Shown here: positions 45,063 to 56,366 of the stretch, piece after piece
Layout: every line of letters starts with the position of its first letter
Numbering within the stretch: the stretch's first letter is position 1
Notes under the pieces: generated by a model
What the model saw: the letters and a program-made list of their open reading frames with translations, nothing else
Database searches by the model: none
Told to the model about the DNA's origin: nothing
Made by a program: the position numbers and the translations under genes
DNA from: Zymoseptoria tritici IPO323
Lineage: Eukaryota > Ascomycota > Dothideomycetes > Mycosphaerellales > Mycosphaerellaceae
Assembly: GCF_000219625.1 (NCBI RefSeq)
Contig: NC_018217.1
Location: forward strand, 3,100,001 to 3,164,000
Length of the DNA: 64,000 nt
Direction: 5' to 3'

Positions 45063-46331
45063 ATGGCCTCCGAACTTCCCAAGACGATGAAGGCCGCCGT
45101 GCTGACCGGCGTCGGCAAGCCATTGGAGATCCAGGACATTCCTCTTCCCGAGATGGGAGCCGGCGAGATCCTCATCAAAGTCCACGCTTGTGGTGTCTGC
45201 CACAGTGACTCCAGTAAGCAAGACTTTCTGCACAGCAGGCATACTGATAACCGGAGACATATGCTGACATCCTCACCAGACGTCGCAGCCGGCGACTTCG
45301 GCCCTCCAGCAATCTCCATTCTCGGCCACGAATTCATCGGCACCGTTGTAGCCGTCCCATCCACCGAAAAGAAATGGGCTGTCGGTGACCGCGTCGGCGG
45401 GCCCTGGCACGGCGGCCACGATGGCACCTGCCGCTCCTGCTCCCGTGGTCAATTCCAAATGTGCGACAACAAGACCGTCAACGGTGTCTTTCGCAATGGC
45501 GGGTATGGCGAGTACGCCACTCTGAGGACAGAGAGTGCGGTCAGGATCCCGAAGGAGATGGATCCGGCGGAGACGGCGCCGTTGTTGTGTGCGGGCGTGA
45601 CGGTTTTCAATGGGATTCGGAAGATGGGAATTATTGGAGGGGAGACGGTTGCTATTCAGGGGTTGGGTGGTCTTGGTGAGTTCAGGAAGGCTGCGGAATG
45701 TCTACGCGGCATGGCTGACTGACTGTGATTTTTTTAGGGCATCTCGCCATTCAATACGCCCGCAAAATGGGTTTCCGCACCGTCGCCCTCTCCCGCGGAA
45801 CGGACAAAAAAGACTTCGCCATGCAACTCGGCGCAACAGACTATATCGACACCTCCTCGCAAAATGTCGCCGAAGCGCTGCAAGCCCTCGGCGGCGCGGC
45901 TCTCATCGTCGTCACAGCTCCCAACCCAGAGGTCATCAGTCCGCTCATCGGCGGCCTGCAACCCGGTGGGAAGCTGCTATTACACACAGCAATAGGTAAG
46001 AAGATTCAGTGCAGAAGGCCTCCATAGTCCGAGACTGTCCTGGACGCCGGGCCTTCGTCAATTCCAAATTGTCTGCGACATCCGCTGACCTTATACTCTT
46101 GTCTTTGCAGGGCCTGTGCCGGTAGATACAGTGGCCATGGTGCTGAATGCATTGAGCGTGCATGGCTGGCCGAGCGGACATGCGCTGGACTCGGAGGAGG
46201 CGATTGCGTTTGCGAAGATCCATGGCGTCAAGTGTTTAGTGGAGAAGTTTCCGTTGGAGAAGGCGAATGATGCGATGGAGCATATGCTGAGCGGGAAGGC
46301 GAGGTTTAGGGCTGTTTTGACGATGGATTAG
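45063..46331 (+). CDS. Zinc-dependent alcohol dehydrogenase (four exons)
   Basis: Exons 45063..45213, 45280..45675, 45738..45995 and 46111..46331, 341 aa; introns of 66, 62 and 115 bases, all in phase. Medium-chain dehydrogenase. Catalytic zinc ligands are Cys46 in HACGVCHSDS and His67-Glu68 in LGHEFIG. The structural-zinc loop reads HDGTCRSCSRGQFQMC, with Asp in place of the first of the four usual cysteines. The NAD(P) fold has GLGGLGHLA, the junction between exons two and three. The C-terminus ends FRAVLTMD. It oxidises or forms a primary alcohol with NAD(P). The substrate is unclear, although the AdhP-like pattern suggests short-chain or aromatic alcohols. Confidence 0.92.
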
Positions 46332-46904
46332 GACGAGTGAGGCTGGAGGGAGGGTGAGAAGGCTCGGTGGTGAGCTGGAAGGATGGCACGCAAGCAGTTC
46401 TGGTCCGATTCGGGCTGTGAAGTTCAAGTGAGGCCAGCCATGAGGCCTCTGATCGACGACAAGGGATGAATTTCGCAGGCATTCTGAGGTATTCGTGGAT
46501 GTTCGAAGATGCGGAGAGAGTTGTCCAGGGTATGAGCATTCAGAATTCGTTGGCCTGCTGCGATCTTGTCAGAGACAGCTTGTCAATAATTAACGACCGG
46601 TCGGTCTGACGTCGTAGCATCGTGACATCGTGTTGCCCACTTGTCCACTCCTTCCCCAGTCGTATCCTTGCGCTGCCCGGTCAGGTAGGGTTACATCGGT
46701 GCTCGTGCCACTGGTTTCCGGACCCGCTCGGTTCCCAACAGCACACACGCTTTGAGACATTCTGTAGTGAATGACGAAAAGAAAGAAGAGGGTATCTCAT
46801 GACCAGCTGTCGACCGTGCGCATTGTATCATTATTCGTGGAGCTCATCGCTTGTGCACCTCCTTTCCAGCATTAGTATTTCCCCAGGGGTATCTTCCATC
46901 ATCG
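46332..46904. other. Intergenic, nothing specific seen
   Basis: Between converging genes; no gene or repeat recognised. Confidence 0.4.
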
Positions 46905-48665
46905 TCAACCATCCAAATCAATAAAACTCCTCACCACCGCCGCACCCTTCCCGCCATCCGACGTACTCGGCCTCCCTCCACTCGGAGTCTTCGCGGTCGC
47001 AAACCCATAATTCTCGTCAAATGTATTTGGAGCTTTCCATTGTCGACTGTGGTACGCGGGTACATCTTCCATCAACTGATCGACTTGTTCCAATGTGAGT
47101 CCTTTTGTTTCGGGAACGAAAATGTAGGCGAACGCGACGCAAAAGGCGCAGGTCGTGCCCCAGATGAAGAAGACTTTGACGCCCAGGTCGCCTTTGTCGC
47201 CGTCGACTATGAAGGGGGTTATGATGCCGATGACGAAGTTCCAGAACCAGTTGCCTGAGAGGAGGGGTGGTTAGTGGCTAAGGGCATTGCACTGGTGAGA
47301 TTGTTGTTGGACTTACTAGCTGTGCTGAGGGCGACGCCTTTGGAGCGGATGGGGAGGTGGAAGATTTCGCCGATGACGACCCATGCGGCGGGACCCTGTT
47401 GTGGTTGTTAGTATGCGATCGAGTGCAGAGAGCAGTTATATTTTATCTCTCACCCAAGTCGACGCGAAGAAGAAGATGTAGATGCAGACAAACACAATGA
47501 GAACATAGGCGGCGGCGTCGGATGTGCCCGCAGAAACGCCGACGATGGCGATGATGAACTCGCAGACGCACATTCCGACTCCTCCCCATATGAGTAGTGG
47601 CCGGCGGCCAAGCTTCTCGATGGCGTAGAAGGATATCGGTGTGCTGGCGACGTTGACGACGGTGGTGACCATGGAGATCAAGAAGGGGTTCGAGAGTCCG
47701 AGCTGTTGCAGGAAAGTGGTGTTGTAGTAAAAGATGAAGTTGATTCCAGTCCATTGCTGGCATGCTTGTAGCATGGTTCCGATAAAGACCTTCCGAGCGT
47801 TGCTGTTCGACTTGGTGACGCCGCCTCGGAAGCAGGCCATCCATGATCCTTCGCCACCTCGGACTTCATGGGCTTGACTGGCGACAATCTCGGCGAGCTC
47901 GTCCTCGATGTGAGTGGAGTCGACTGGTTGGCCTCGTAGTCGCGCGAGAGCGAACGCCGCTTTGTCGAGCCGATTCTTCTTGACCCAATATCTCGGTGAT
48001 TCAGGAAGGAAGAACAGACCGGTCGCCAGACTGACAGCGAAGAACATTTGAAGTCCGATGGGTATGCGATATGCTGCGGAAGTTTCGAGGTTGCGAGTGG
48101 CGTAGCCCACGCAAGACGCCAACATCAGTCCCACGGTGATGGCGAATTGGAAACACGAGACAATAGCACCTCGTACCCGTCGCGGAGCGATCTCAGACAT
48201 GTAGAGGATGCTCACTGCCGAGACACATCCCACTCCGAGACCAGATATGAGTCTTCCGGCAACCAGACCTGATACTCGAGATATGCTGACTTGGATGATG
48301 ACTCCGGTCGCGAACAGTCCACACCCAGGTCCGATGATGGTCACACGACGACCGATCTTGTCGGCCAGATATCCTGATGCCAGGGCTCCGATGAAGGTTC
48401 CAGCGGAGAGGATAGCGACGATCAAGGACTTCTCGTAGGTATAGTAGGCATGACCCGTTTGATCCTCCTTGATGGTGACGACGTGTCCGTATTGCCGCTT
48501 GAAGGCCGGCATGCCCAGTACTGAAGAGATGTAGCCAGAATCGTAGCCGCATAGTATACCGGCGAAGGCGGCAAATCCGCACATCATGTACGCCTTGAAG
48601 GTGACGGGCGCTTCGATGCGCTGAAGACGAGACATGTTGACGGGAGTATGGCGTTCCAATTCCAT
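46905..48665 (-). CDS. MFS hexose-type sugar transporter (three exons)
   Basis: Exons complement(47454..48665, 47317..47395, 46905..47254), 546 aa; introns of 58 and 62 bases in phase. Twelve membrane segments can be drawn. Sugar-porter signatures: GYDSGYISSVLGM in the first span, DKIGRRVTIIG between spans 2 and 3, PESPRYWVKKNR after span 6, QQWTGINFIFYY in span 7, and PETKGLTLEQVDQLM after span 12. A proton-coupled or facilitative monosaccharide importer in the plasma membrane is expected. An ATG at 48632 is an alternative start. The C-terminal tail is about 60 residues, not long enough for a glucose sensor. The substrate is not decidable from sequence. Confidence 0.92.
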
Positions 48666-50852
48666 GTCCTCAGGAAGCCAGATGTTTAGAAGAGAGACCG
48701 ATCGTTACGTCGTTTCGAAGCTGTGCAATGTCGTTCAAGAGTCCCGTCGAGAACGGGTGCACATGATGCGGACCTGGACCAGTGGAGTGACGCAGTTCCA
48801 GATGGCATTTCAGAGCGGCCAAAGGGAAAGTTCTTTGTCCGGCGGCGAGATTCTTGTTAACACAAGAAAGAACAGGCAAGAAGCAGGTCGTTCAGGTAAT
48901 GTCCGACGATTGTCTGAAGGTCGCGGGAGATCCACAATCGAACGGCAGGCAGATCGAGGCTTACGAGCCGCCCCTCGCTCGCTCGCTTTCTCTGAGTCTC
49001 CGCACGGTTCGAACCCGCGCCACGCAATATGCCGGGGAAATGCCAGTGAGCTCGACGGCAATTCTCCAGTCCTGGACTAGGCACGTGAAGGTATCTTTGT
49101 ACTGTATCATATCCGGACGTACTATAAGCTTGATAGGTCCGCGCGGGCGTCAGCAGCCCAGGATAAGACGCGAATCACAAGCCGTGTGATCTGTGCTGCA
49201 TGGTTCAATGCAAGCATCCTTCTGCGCTTGTGAGTTTAGCATCGTCACTCCGGTGTGTGTTCATGCTTCTTGGCAGCATAGCGAGGTCGTCAGCATGTAC
49301 AGGGAGTCGATGCAACTCTTCAACAGGATCTGGCGACCGGCGTATACGAAGAGTGGTTCGTCAGAAAGGACAGCTTTGCTATCGTGATCTTCGGTGTTCA
49401 CGTCTACGGAACTCGGCTTCTCTCTAGACCGCGCCTCGTACCTGTCGATCATGCGCCTCGCCCATTACTAGCCAGCGCTTAATTTCGACGCTTCCTTGCT
49501 TGCTTATACTCCCACACAACCTTTTCACATCTGTCCACGTCCTCCTGCGCATGACTTGCTGATGCCGCGGTGACCCCTACAGTCGAATGATCATGATGCG
49601 ACGACGATGAACCCGGTACACGGTATCCCACCAGGGCAGAGTCCATCGCCCGCCGACAGCAGGATCGGAGGTAATATAAAGAGTTTGGAAAATCAACGTT
49701 CCGGCACTATTGGAACTCCAATATACCGTCGATCTACTACTGCAGCTAGTAAGAACGACAGCCTTCATACGAGCAGGAATTGGGAAGTGATGTCTCATTG
49801 ATGGAGCCATAGCGGAGACTGCGGCAGCCGCGCCAGGGTTGGTGACGATTCCCTCATTTGCCGATGAAACCACATCACCGTCGGGCCTGACTTGTGGGCG
49901 AGTCACAAACTTACCGTGATAATGGGTTCTTGACGATTCGGCTCGCTCAACCATGAACAACAAAACCGCAGCGGACGAGTATTTCTGGCCTCATGGACAC
50001 CCCGAGCAACCAGAATTTCCAGCGTGGATGCTTGAAGCATCATCTCCGGCACGCGTGAAGGCTCGTGTCCCGTCCCAGCGCTGCTGGGAGACGTGCACCA
50101 GCATCGCGTTCTTCCATGGGAGTATGATCGCTCAATTAGTGGGGTGTTATCTGGCCATGTCGAGTTGAACGTCTAGCTACAGGACTGCTCGAGCAGACTT
50201 TGTTGTCGAGATTCTCAGCAACGTTCTCCTGGATATCAGCACGATTCGAGGACATGAGCTTATCCAAAATGCTTTGCGGCCCCCGACGGTGATGCCGGTA
50301 CTAAAATATGACTTCTGGCAGGTCATATCACAACTGCTGCACAGCTGCAGCGCAGCAGTTTCAGCCTCCACTTTTTGCCGGAGTTCCAAGGAACGCTGCC
50401 GGAAACCTGGAATAATATGGCTTCATGACGCGGTCTGCTGAGATCTGTGATCGATTCCGAGACTCAACACTTTGTGTATCATCTTCTTCGGTTTCTTTAG
50501 TGAGTCGAGATGCCGAGCACCGAAAGTCGTATTCTTGGCCAATGCATCAGACGCCTCAGATGGGTGTCCCCGATGGAAATCACGATGAGGCGTTCACCGA
50601 TATTTCCATCACCGAGGGATGCCTTCCATTTGTTCTTCTAAAAATGGTCCTTGTATCACCGAATCCTTGAGTTTGAATCGGTCTCACGGGATGCCAATTC
50701 TCCTTTCGTCGGTTAACGACTGATGTGACGTGTTGCAGCTAAGTCCGGCCTTGCGTCGTCTGGCTGGACCGCTTTCGACCAGGCCGAGAGTTCCAACGGG
50801 AATTTCCAAGAAAGTCCAGCACGCACTGCTCTCAAAATGCCAGCAGATCTCT
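48666..50852. other. 2.2-kb intergenic region
   Basis: No supported gene. A palindromic GGTTCGAACC near 49007 mimics a tRNA B box but has no surrounding cloverleaf. Short frames (e.g. 49953-50168) lack support. Confidence 0.4.
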
Positions 50853-52173
50853 TCATAAGCTCTGTACGAAAACCGCTATATCCAAGATGGCTTTCTTATG
50901 CACCTCGGGCAATAATCTCCTGAACATCAACGCCGAACCATGCACGATGCCCAGATTAACATGCGCGTTCACCTGCACGCCCGCTGCTAGCAGTTTGCGA
51001 TAATACGCCATGCCCTCATCCTTCAAGGGATCCAACTCGTCCATCACCAACGTATGCGGCGGCAGACCCTTACACTCTTCCACTGTCGCATGATACGGCC
51101 ACGCGAGAGAATTCTGATTATCCTCACCACTGTAATACTCTCCCATGCCCGCCAGCATGGCGGTGTACAGCCAGTACCCTTCGCATTCGAAGAGAGAGGG
51201 TAGCTCTTCGAGTTTGCGGGCGTCGCTCCAGCCGTAGGCGTTGCTGATCCAGGGTGAGATGCCGTAGACGCCGGCGATTTGGTCGGACCAGCCCTCCTTT
51301 TTGGCGCGGAGAGCTGTTGCGAGGGCGAGGTTGGCTCCGCCGCTTTCGCCTTGTAGGATGATTTTGGAGATGCCGAAGTCTTCTTTTCGGGCGTTGATGT
51401 GTTCGAAGGCGGAGACGCAGTCGTTTAGGCCGGTAGGGAAGGGGTAGTGTTTGCCGTTGGTCCTGGTGGAAGTTAGTCCCGAGCTCGTTCGCGGGAAATG
51501 CTTGATGCATTGAACCTACCAGGCGCTTCGGAAGTCCACTGCTATTACTACCATCCCTTGGAGAGCTAGAGAAGTGCACCACCGGAAATGTACCTGTTGG
51601 TCGTCAGCCTCAATGATGCAGATCTGGAAGCTCACCAGCACTCACCTTATTCGCAGTCTCCAGAATCGTCACTGCACTCGCAGTATACACAACGCACGGC
51701 AGGAGTCCATCAGAATCCTCCGGCTCAAAGACATGCAACTTCCTCTCGGTCCCATCGAACGTCTTGTACTTGACCGTCCGTTGCAAGATTTTCGGTTCGA
51801 ACTCATCCTCGGGTAGGTCATTCGGCAGCATTTCATATATCGTCGCGGTGTCGACGTGATTCTGTGCCATCTGGTTGTTCGAGCACAGATCCTCCCACTT
51901 CATATGTTTGAACGGATTGGGTTGTGAGCCATCGACGCCGAAGGCTCGAAATGTCTCGACGAGTTTGGGATGTGCTCGGGGTTCTTGGAAGAATTTCATG
52001 TTGTGGTCTCCAAGGCGGCCGGGAGGTTTGTAGTTGGAGTTGATTGTGTCTGATGAACTGACGCTGTCGTTGCTGTCACGCTTCTCGAGTTGAGGTTCGA
52101 AGCTGTTGCGCTTCTCATATTGAGGCGATACCGTGTCGCTCACGAATGGCATTGTATCGCATTCGACCGACAT
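50853..52173 (-). CDS. HSL-family alpha/beta-hydrolase lacking the HGG box
   Basis: Exons complement(51646..52173, 51520..51593, 50853..51462), 403 aa; introns of 52 and 57 bases in phase. The frame is open to 52254, but that start is GTG, so the ATG at 52173 is used. Hormone-sensitive-lipase-type fold: GLLPCVVYT, then VHFRWCTSLALQGMVVIAVD, the nucleophile elbow GESGGAN, DELDPLKDEG for the acid and GIVHGSAL for the His. The catalytic triad is complete, but the oxyanion motif HGG(G) after VVYT is missing: the sequence reads TASAVTILETANK, one residue shorter and without glycine pair. Activity is therefore doubtful or altered. Such enzymes usually cleave short-chain esters. No signal peptide. 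Confidence 0.85.
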
Positions 52174-53048
52174 TGTGAGGCAAAGTTGAATGATGACGTC
52201 TGTCGTTCGGGCTGGAGCTTTAGATGGTCGGAGTCTGTGGTGAACGGGAATCACTGGAGGGCATATGAAAACGGAGAATCGGAGAGGATTTAGAGAGAGA
52301 GAGGTAACTTCAATTTTGTGCAGCCCAGCCTACCTGACTTGTGGTTTTCCTCACATACGTCGTGAACACGCCTCTGGGACCGGGTTCTGACTTGGATCTG
52401 TTGGGTCTGACTCTGGACCCTCCTTCGTCGCTCTCATGCGTATTCTTTCATCATTGACGAGAGAAGTTCGTGGTCATTACTCCTTTGAGCCCACTAATGC
52501 GTGACACGACTCGCGTAACGTGCTGTCCAGATCGGAGTCTGCGATCGCGGTCTAGAATGTCCGGACCTGAGGTGCTCTTTTCGGCTGCTGAAGAGATGTT
52601 CTGACGGGAACTTGATTTTCGTTTGGCCAATTGGCATTGGCGGATGTAGGTGCGTCAAGGGACGATGGAACTGAGTGCGTTGGCAGAAAAGGAAGATGTC
52701 GCGCGGAGACGGGTCCGGCGACGATCGGAAATCTGATCTCCCCGCAAACCCGAGGTTCTCCCGATCGAGCAAAAAGATTCACTTCACTTCGCGAATCACG
52801 ATCCGCCACAAAAGAGGAAGTCACGACAAAAACATGTCAAATTGAAGTTCGCAGTTGATCTGATCGGCGCCCGCTATCATCAGGTCGCAGCAAAAGAGCG
52901 GCCGCTGTCCTTACTGCTTCCAATCGCCCATCGACTGCTGAACTCACCTAAAAGGCCCCTCGAGCCCCCTGAAGCCAAAAATCTCCCTCCAACTCGTAGA
53001 TACACCTTTCTGGATGCAAAAGAAGCCCAATTAGGACAACGCAACGGC
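52174..53048. other. Intergenic, nothing specific before the tRNA
   Basis: Promoter of the hydrolase and 3' flank of the tRNA. No gene recognised. Confidence 0.4.
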
Positions 53049-53053
53049 AAAAA
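53049..53053 (-). terminator. Pol III terminator of tRNA-Thr
   Basis: Five consecutive T residues on the transcribed (minus) strand, three bases past the tRNA 3' end: the standard RNA polymerase III stop. Confidence 0.75.
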
Positions 53054-53056
53054 CGA

Positions 53057-53139
53057 TGCCCACTGCCCGAATCGAACGAGCGATCTTTGCATGTCAACAA
53101 GGGTACAAGTGCAACGCGTTACCACTTTGCTAAGCGGGC
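53057..53139 (-). tRNA. tRNA-Thr(TGT) with 11-base intron
   Basis: 83 bases. The acceptor stem pairs GCCCGCT with AGTGGGC (one G-T). The A box TAGCAAAGTGG is perfect; the B box is GTTCGATTC. The T arm pairs GCTCG with CGGGC around TTCGATT. The anticodon stem TTGCA/TGCAA encloses C-T-TGT-A, then an 11-base intron (CCCTTGTTGAC) after position 37. Anticodon TGT reads ACA threonine codons. The mature length is 72 without CCA. The D stem is short, as in several eukaryotic tRNAs. Confidence 0.8.
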
Positions 53140-53919
53140 ATATTCCCGCAAGGGCGACAAGACGTGAATCTGAGCTGCATAGGCGTCACAACCGTATATG
53201 ATCCTCATTGACTGAGTGGCCGCGAATGTTGAGCAGCTGTGCTCCCGCATTGGCCTCGCTGCTCGTCAACGTATCGTCGTTCCTTCCCTGGAACCACAAG
53301 GTGACGTTCAGATAGCTTCTAGTGCGGTTGGCGGGTGAATGTCTTGAGCACACTTCTTGCTGTGCTTCGTCCATCTCCGTTCGCTGATGCCCAGCATCCG
53401 GTTAATTCGAAAGTTCCATTGTTGCGTGCGAAAGATGATCGCGACAGAGATGAACTCAAGCAACGAATACAGGACAAAGAGCTCCTGTGCGGTGTCTTCT
53501 GATGCCATAAAACAGGTATGGATCTCAACTCGAATCGGTAAGAGCCTCTACGACTAGCGCTGCTTCGCCTCAGCAATGAAAGACTCTCTGCAAGTCTGGT
53601 CCTGTCTAGATAATCAGCTGAATCTAGCAAGATGCGTTGGCGGAAGCATGGTCTCGCATGTAACAACGATGTTCAATGCCTTTGCCGTGAATCGTCAGCG
53701 ATCATGCGCGGAGTGCAGGGTGAGGAGCGGCATCTGGCGAGAAATGGAGCGTGAAAGCAGTGGTGCTCCGCAATGAGTCTCGAAATCTATGAAAATCACA
53801 GCAACGTAACAGCAGTGGAAGCGAAATGACTTTTTGATTGAATGCTGCTATAGCCACGAACGCCGCGCTATGCTGGCATTCTTTCCTTGCCCTTCCTCAT
53901 CGCCGACTGACCTCGATAT
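53140..53919. other. Intergenic, nothing specific seen
   Basis: 5' flank of the tRNA and 3' flank of uS8. Overlapping short frames only. Confidence 0.4.
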
Positions 53920-54579
53920 CTAGTAAAAGAAACCGATGATCTTGCCAGCGACGTGCTTCCGCCTGGCCTCCTCGTGGTCCATGATACCGGCAGAGGTGGT
54001 GAGGACGATGTAGCCGAATTGACGCGATGGCAGGAGCTTGACAACCCACTTCTCGAGGTCGTTGAGCTGGACGTTGTAGCGTGGGCTGATGACACCGGTC
54101 TTGTTGAGGCGGCCGTTGAGCTGGATGACGATCTTGCCGTTGCGGTGGTCATCAACCTCCTCGAACTCTCCAATGTAGCCTGAGCAGAGATATGTCAGTA
54201 AGTGTTGCGACTGATTAAACGTGCCTCTTCAGCCATTCCATCCGAGAACGTGTAAGATCCTTCGCCAAAGTCTCAATCTTCCGAGAACTTAAAGGGCTTA
54301 GGTCGTGGAGTTTGTTGAGACCATTGCCTAGTTATCAACCCGGTTTTGTGGTGCTCCGAGATGTGCTCAATGTGTTCCCTTGTGCGATCTTCCCGTTGTG
54401 CAGTCCTCCTCTTGCGCTGAAAATGGGCGAGTGCTCTCCAACTTACCGTGCTTCTGCATGACCTGGAGGAACTTGACGATGACCTTGGAGCTGGGTCGGA
54501 TCAGGACCTGGCGCTTGCCGGTCTTCTCGGCGTTGTTGATCGCATTGAGGCAATCGTTGAGGACGGAAGTCTTGACCAT
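53920..54579 (-). CDS. RPS22: Cytosolic 40S ribosomal protein uS8
   Basis: Exons complement(54447..54579, 53920..54179), 130 aa, exactly the family length. The first exon begins [20 protein letters not shown] and contains [19 protein letters not shown]. The second reads [20 protein letters not shown], then [19 protein letters not shown] and [20 protein letters not shown], ending IIGFFY. It binds the central domain of 18S rRNA. The intron (54180-54446) is 267 bases, several times longer than others here, as is common for fungal ribosomal-protein genes. I looked for a C/D snoRNA in it and found no convincing box pair. It is divergent from TCTP. Confidence 0.96.
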
Positions 54580-55078
54580 GTTTGCGGTATTGACGTGAGA
54601 TTCTCAGGGCGCGGTGGGCGGCTTGAGGTGTCTGTCGTGGTGATGTTTGTCAGCCTTCCGGAGCCATCAAGAGCGCAAAGAGTGCCCTCCGGTGCGCGAG
54701 CGCAAAACCGGTCAGGGTTCTTCAGCTCGGTCGAACGAGGTTCAGCGGTGTCATTGCTTCGGGGAGCAATGAGCGCAGACCATGGCTAGCCGAAGGGCAC
54801 TTCTTTGAATGTCGTGAAAACCATACCTCAGGTGTTTTGGATGGTAGCTTGGAGCTGTAGTGGTGGTGTTCGACAAAGCAGAGAAGCACTTTGCAACGAC
54901 TTTCTTCAAGTCTCGAATTTCGGCTTGGCAGTGCGAGCGGGAAGTAGCCGTCGAGTGGTCCGAGTGCCACTTAGCCCCGCGACCCTCTTCGATTTTCTGC
55001 TCGAAGTCCCCTCCTCAACCACACCCGTCCAGCACATCTCCACATACACACGGAAGACTCAGTCCGACAACCGCAAAC
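54580..55078. promoter_or_regulatory. Shared promoter of uS8 and TCTP
   Basis: 499 bases between two highly expressed translation-linked genes. No HomolD/HomolE-type box is recognisable. Confidence 0.5.
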
Positions 55079-55732
55079 ATGATTATCTACAAAGTACGTG
55101 CATTCAAGAACGGTCTGAAATCGGGCTCTGCAATTTCCCCGCCATTCCTCAGAAAAGTGGTCTCGACTAACACGTGGGTCTCCAGGACTTGATCACCGAC
55201 GACGAGCTCATCTCCGACTCGTACGACCTCAAGGAGATCGACGGAATCGTGTACGAGGCCGACTGCAAGAAGATCACCATTGGTGACGACAACATCGACA
55301 TTGGCGCCAACCCTTCCGCCGAGGAAGCCGACGAGGGCACCGAGAGCAATGCTCAAACCGTTCTCGATGTCGTCCACTCTTTCCGCCTGAACGAGACCCA
55401 ATTCGACAAGAAGCAATATCTCAGCCATCTCAAGACCTACATGAAGAAGGTGAAGGAGGCCATGAAGGCCAACGGCGCCAGCGACGAGACCGTGGCCGAG
55501 TTCGAGAAGGGTGCTTCCGGATTCGCAAAGAAGGTCATTGGCAACTTCAAGGATTACGAGTTCCTCATCGGCGAGAACATGGACCCCGACGGCATGTAAG
55601 TATTTGCGGATAACGTGTGCGCCTCTGCAAGATCTGACCGAGTCCAGGGTTGTCCTGCTCAACTACCGCGAGGATGGTGTGACCCCATACGTTACTGTCT
55701 GGAAGCACGGTCTCAAGGAGATGAAGGTTTAA
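55079..55732 (+). CDS. TMA19: Translationally controlled tumour protein homologue
   Basis: Exons 55079..55093, 55186..55595 and 55648..55732, 169 aa, the typical length. The 5-codon first exon (MIIYK) is joined over a 92-base intron with a CTAAC branch site to [20 protein letters not shown]. The core has [20 protein letters not shown], the helical hairpin ([20 protein letters not shown]) and the end [18 protein letters not shown] binds ribosomes and microtubules and responds to growth and stress. In yeast it associates with the ribosome and moves to mitochondria under oxidative stress. Codon bias marks high expression. Confidence 0.96.
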
Positions 55733-56366
55733 GCGAACACACGATACACCACGCGAGGAGTTTGGGGAGAAAAGCGGCCAACATTACCATGGTGTTGAGC
55801 AATTTACGTCTAGAGCCGAGAGGACCAAGACCAAGATCATACTATACCATGAATTCCACCGTTTCTGTCAGCGCGAAAATGCGTCGTGTCTCATTGTGGT
55901 CTCGAGGCCGCTGTCCATTGATGATCGAGCTGGACCAAACCGCGTCGGGTGTACAGCTGCTCGATTGGAAGCTGGTTCATCCGTCGTGATCTGTGGACTA
56001 GTGAAGGGTCGGCGAGGGTGGACATTCAAGGCAGCTCACTCTCGTGCCTTTGATCTGTCCTTTACTGACAGCTCGCTCGTCCCTCACTGTCAGTCCACGA
56101 CGCCGTCGGGGAATCGCTCCATTGTTACCGTATCGTGTCCTCGATCTTTCGTGCTCACTCCACCTACACCCGTCCGATGTATCCTTGCTCTTGTTCACCC
56201 ATGCCCCTCACCTCATGCAAGCACTCTACGCGGTTCACGTCACAATGTAAGATGTCGCCAGGCATTCGTGTCACTTTCGAGCAGTCGCTTAGCGGCTCGC
56301 GAGGACCCCACCCCATAACCCCTGCACCGAATAACATTGCGCGACGAACACATTCAACCTCGATTG
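55733..56366. other. Intergenic, RdRP 5' flank
   Basis: 3' flank of TCTP and promoter of the RdRP; no further gene supported. Confidence 0.4.

Noticed and set aside
48995..49030. tRNA-like B box GGTTCGAACC
   Set aside because: Self-complementary palindrome without a matching A box, acceptor stem or terminator on either strand.
49953..50168. 71-codon frame with ATG
   Set aside because: No signal peptide, motif or splice support; isolated in a long intergenic stretch.
54180..54446. snoRNA hosted in the uS8 intron
   Set aside because: No RUGAUGA/CUGA pair with flanking terminal stem and no clear H/ACA hairpins by eye.
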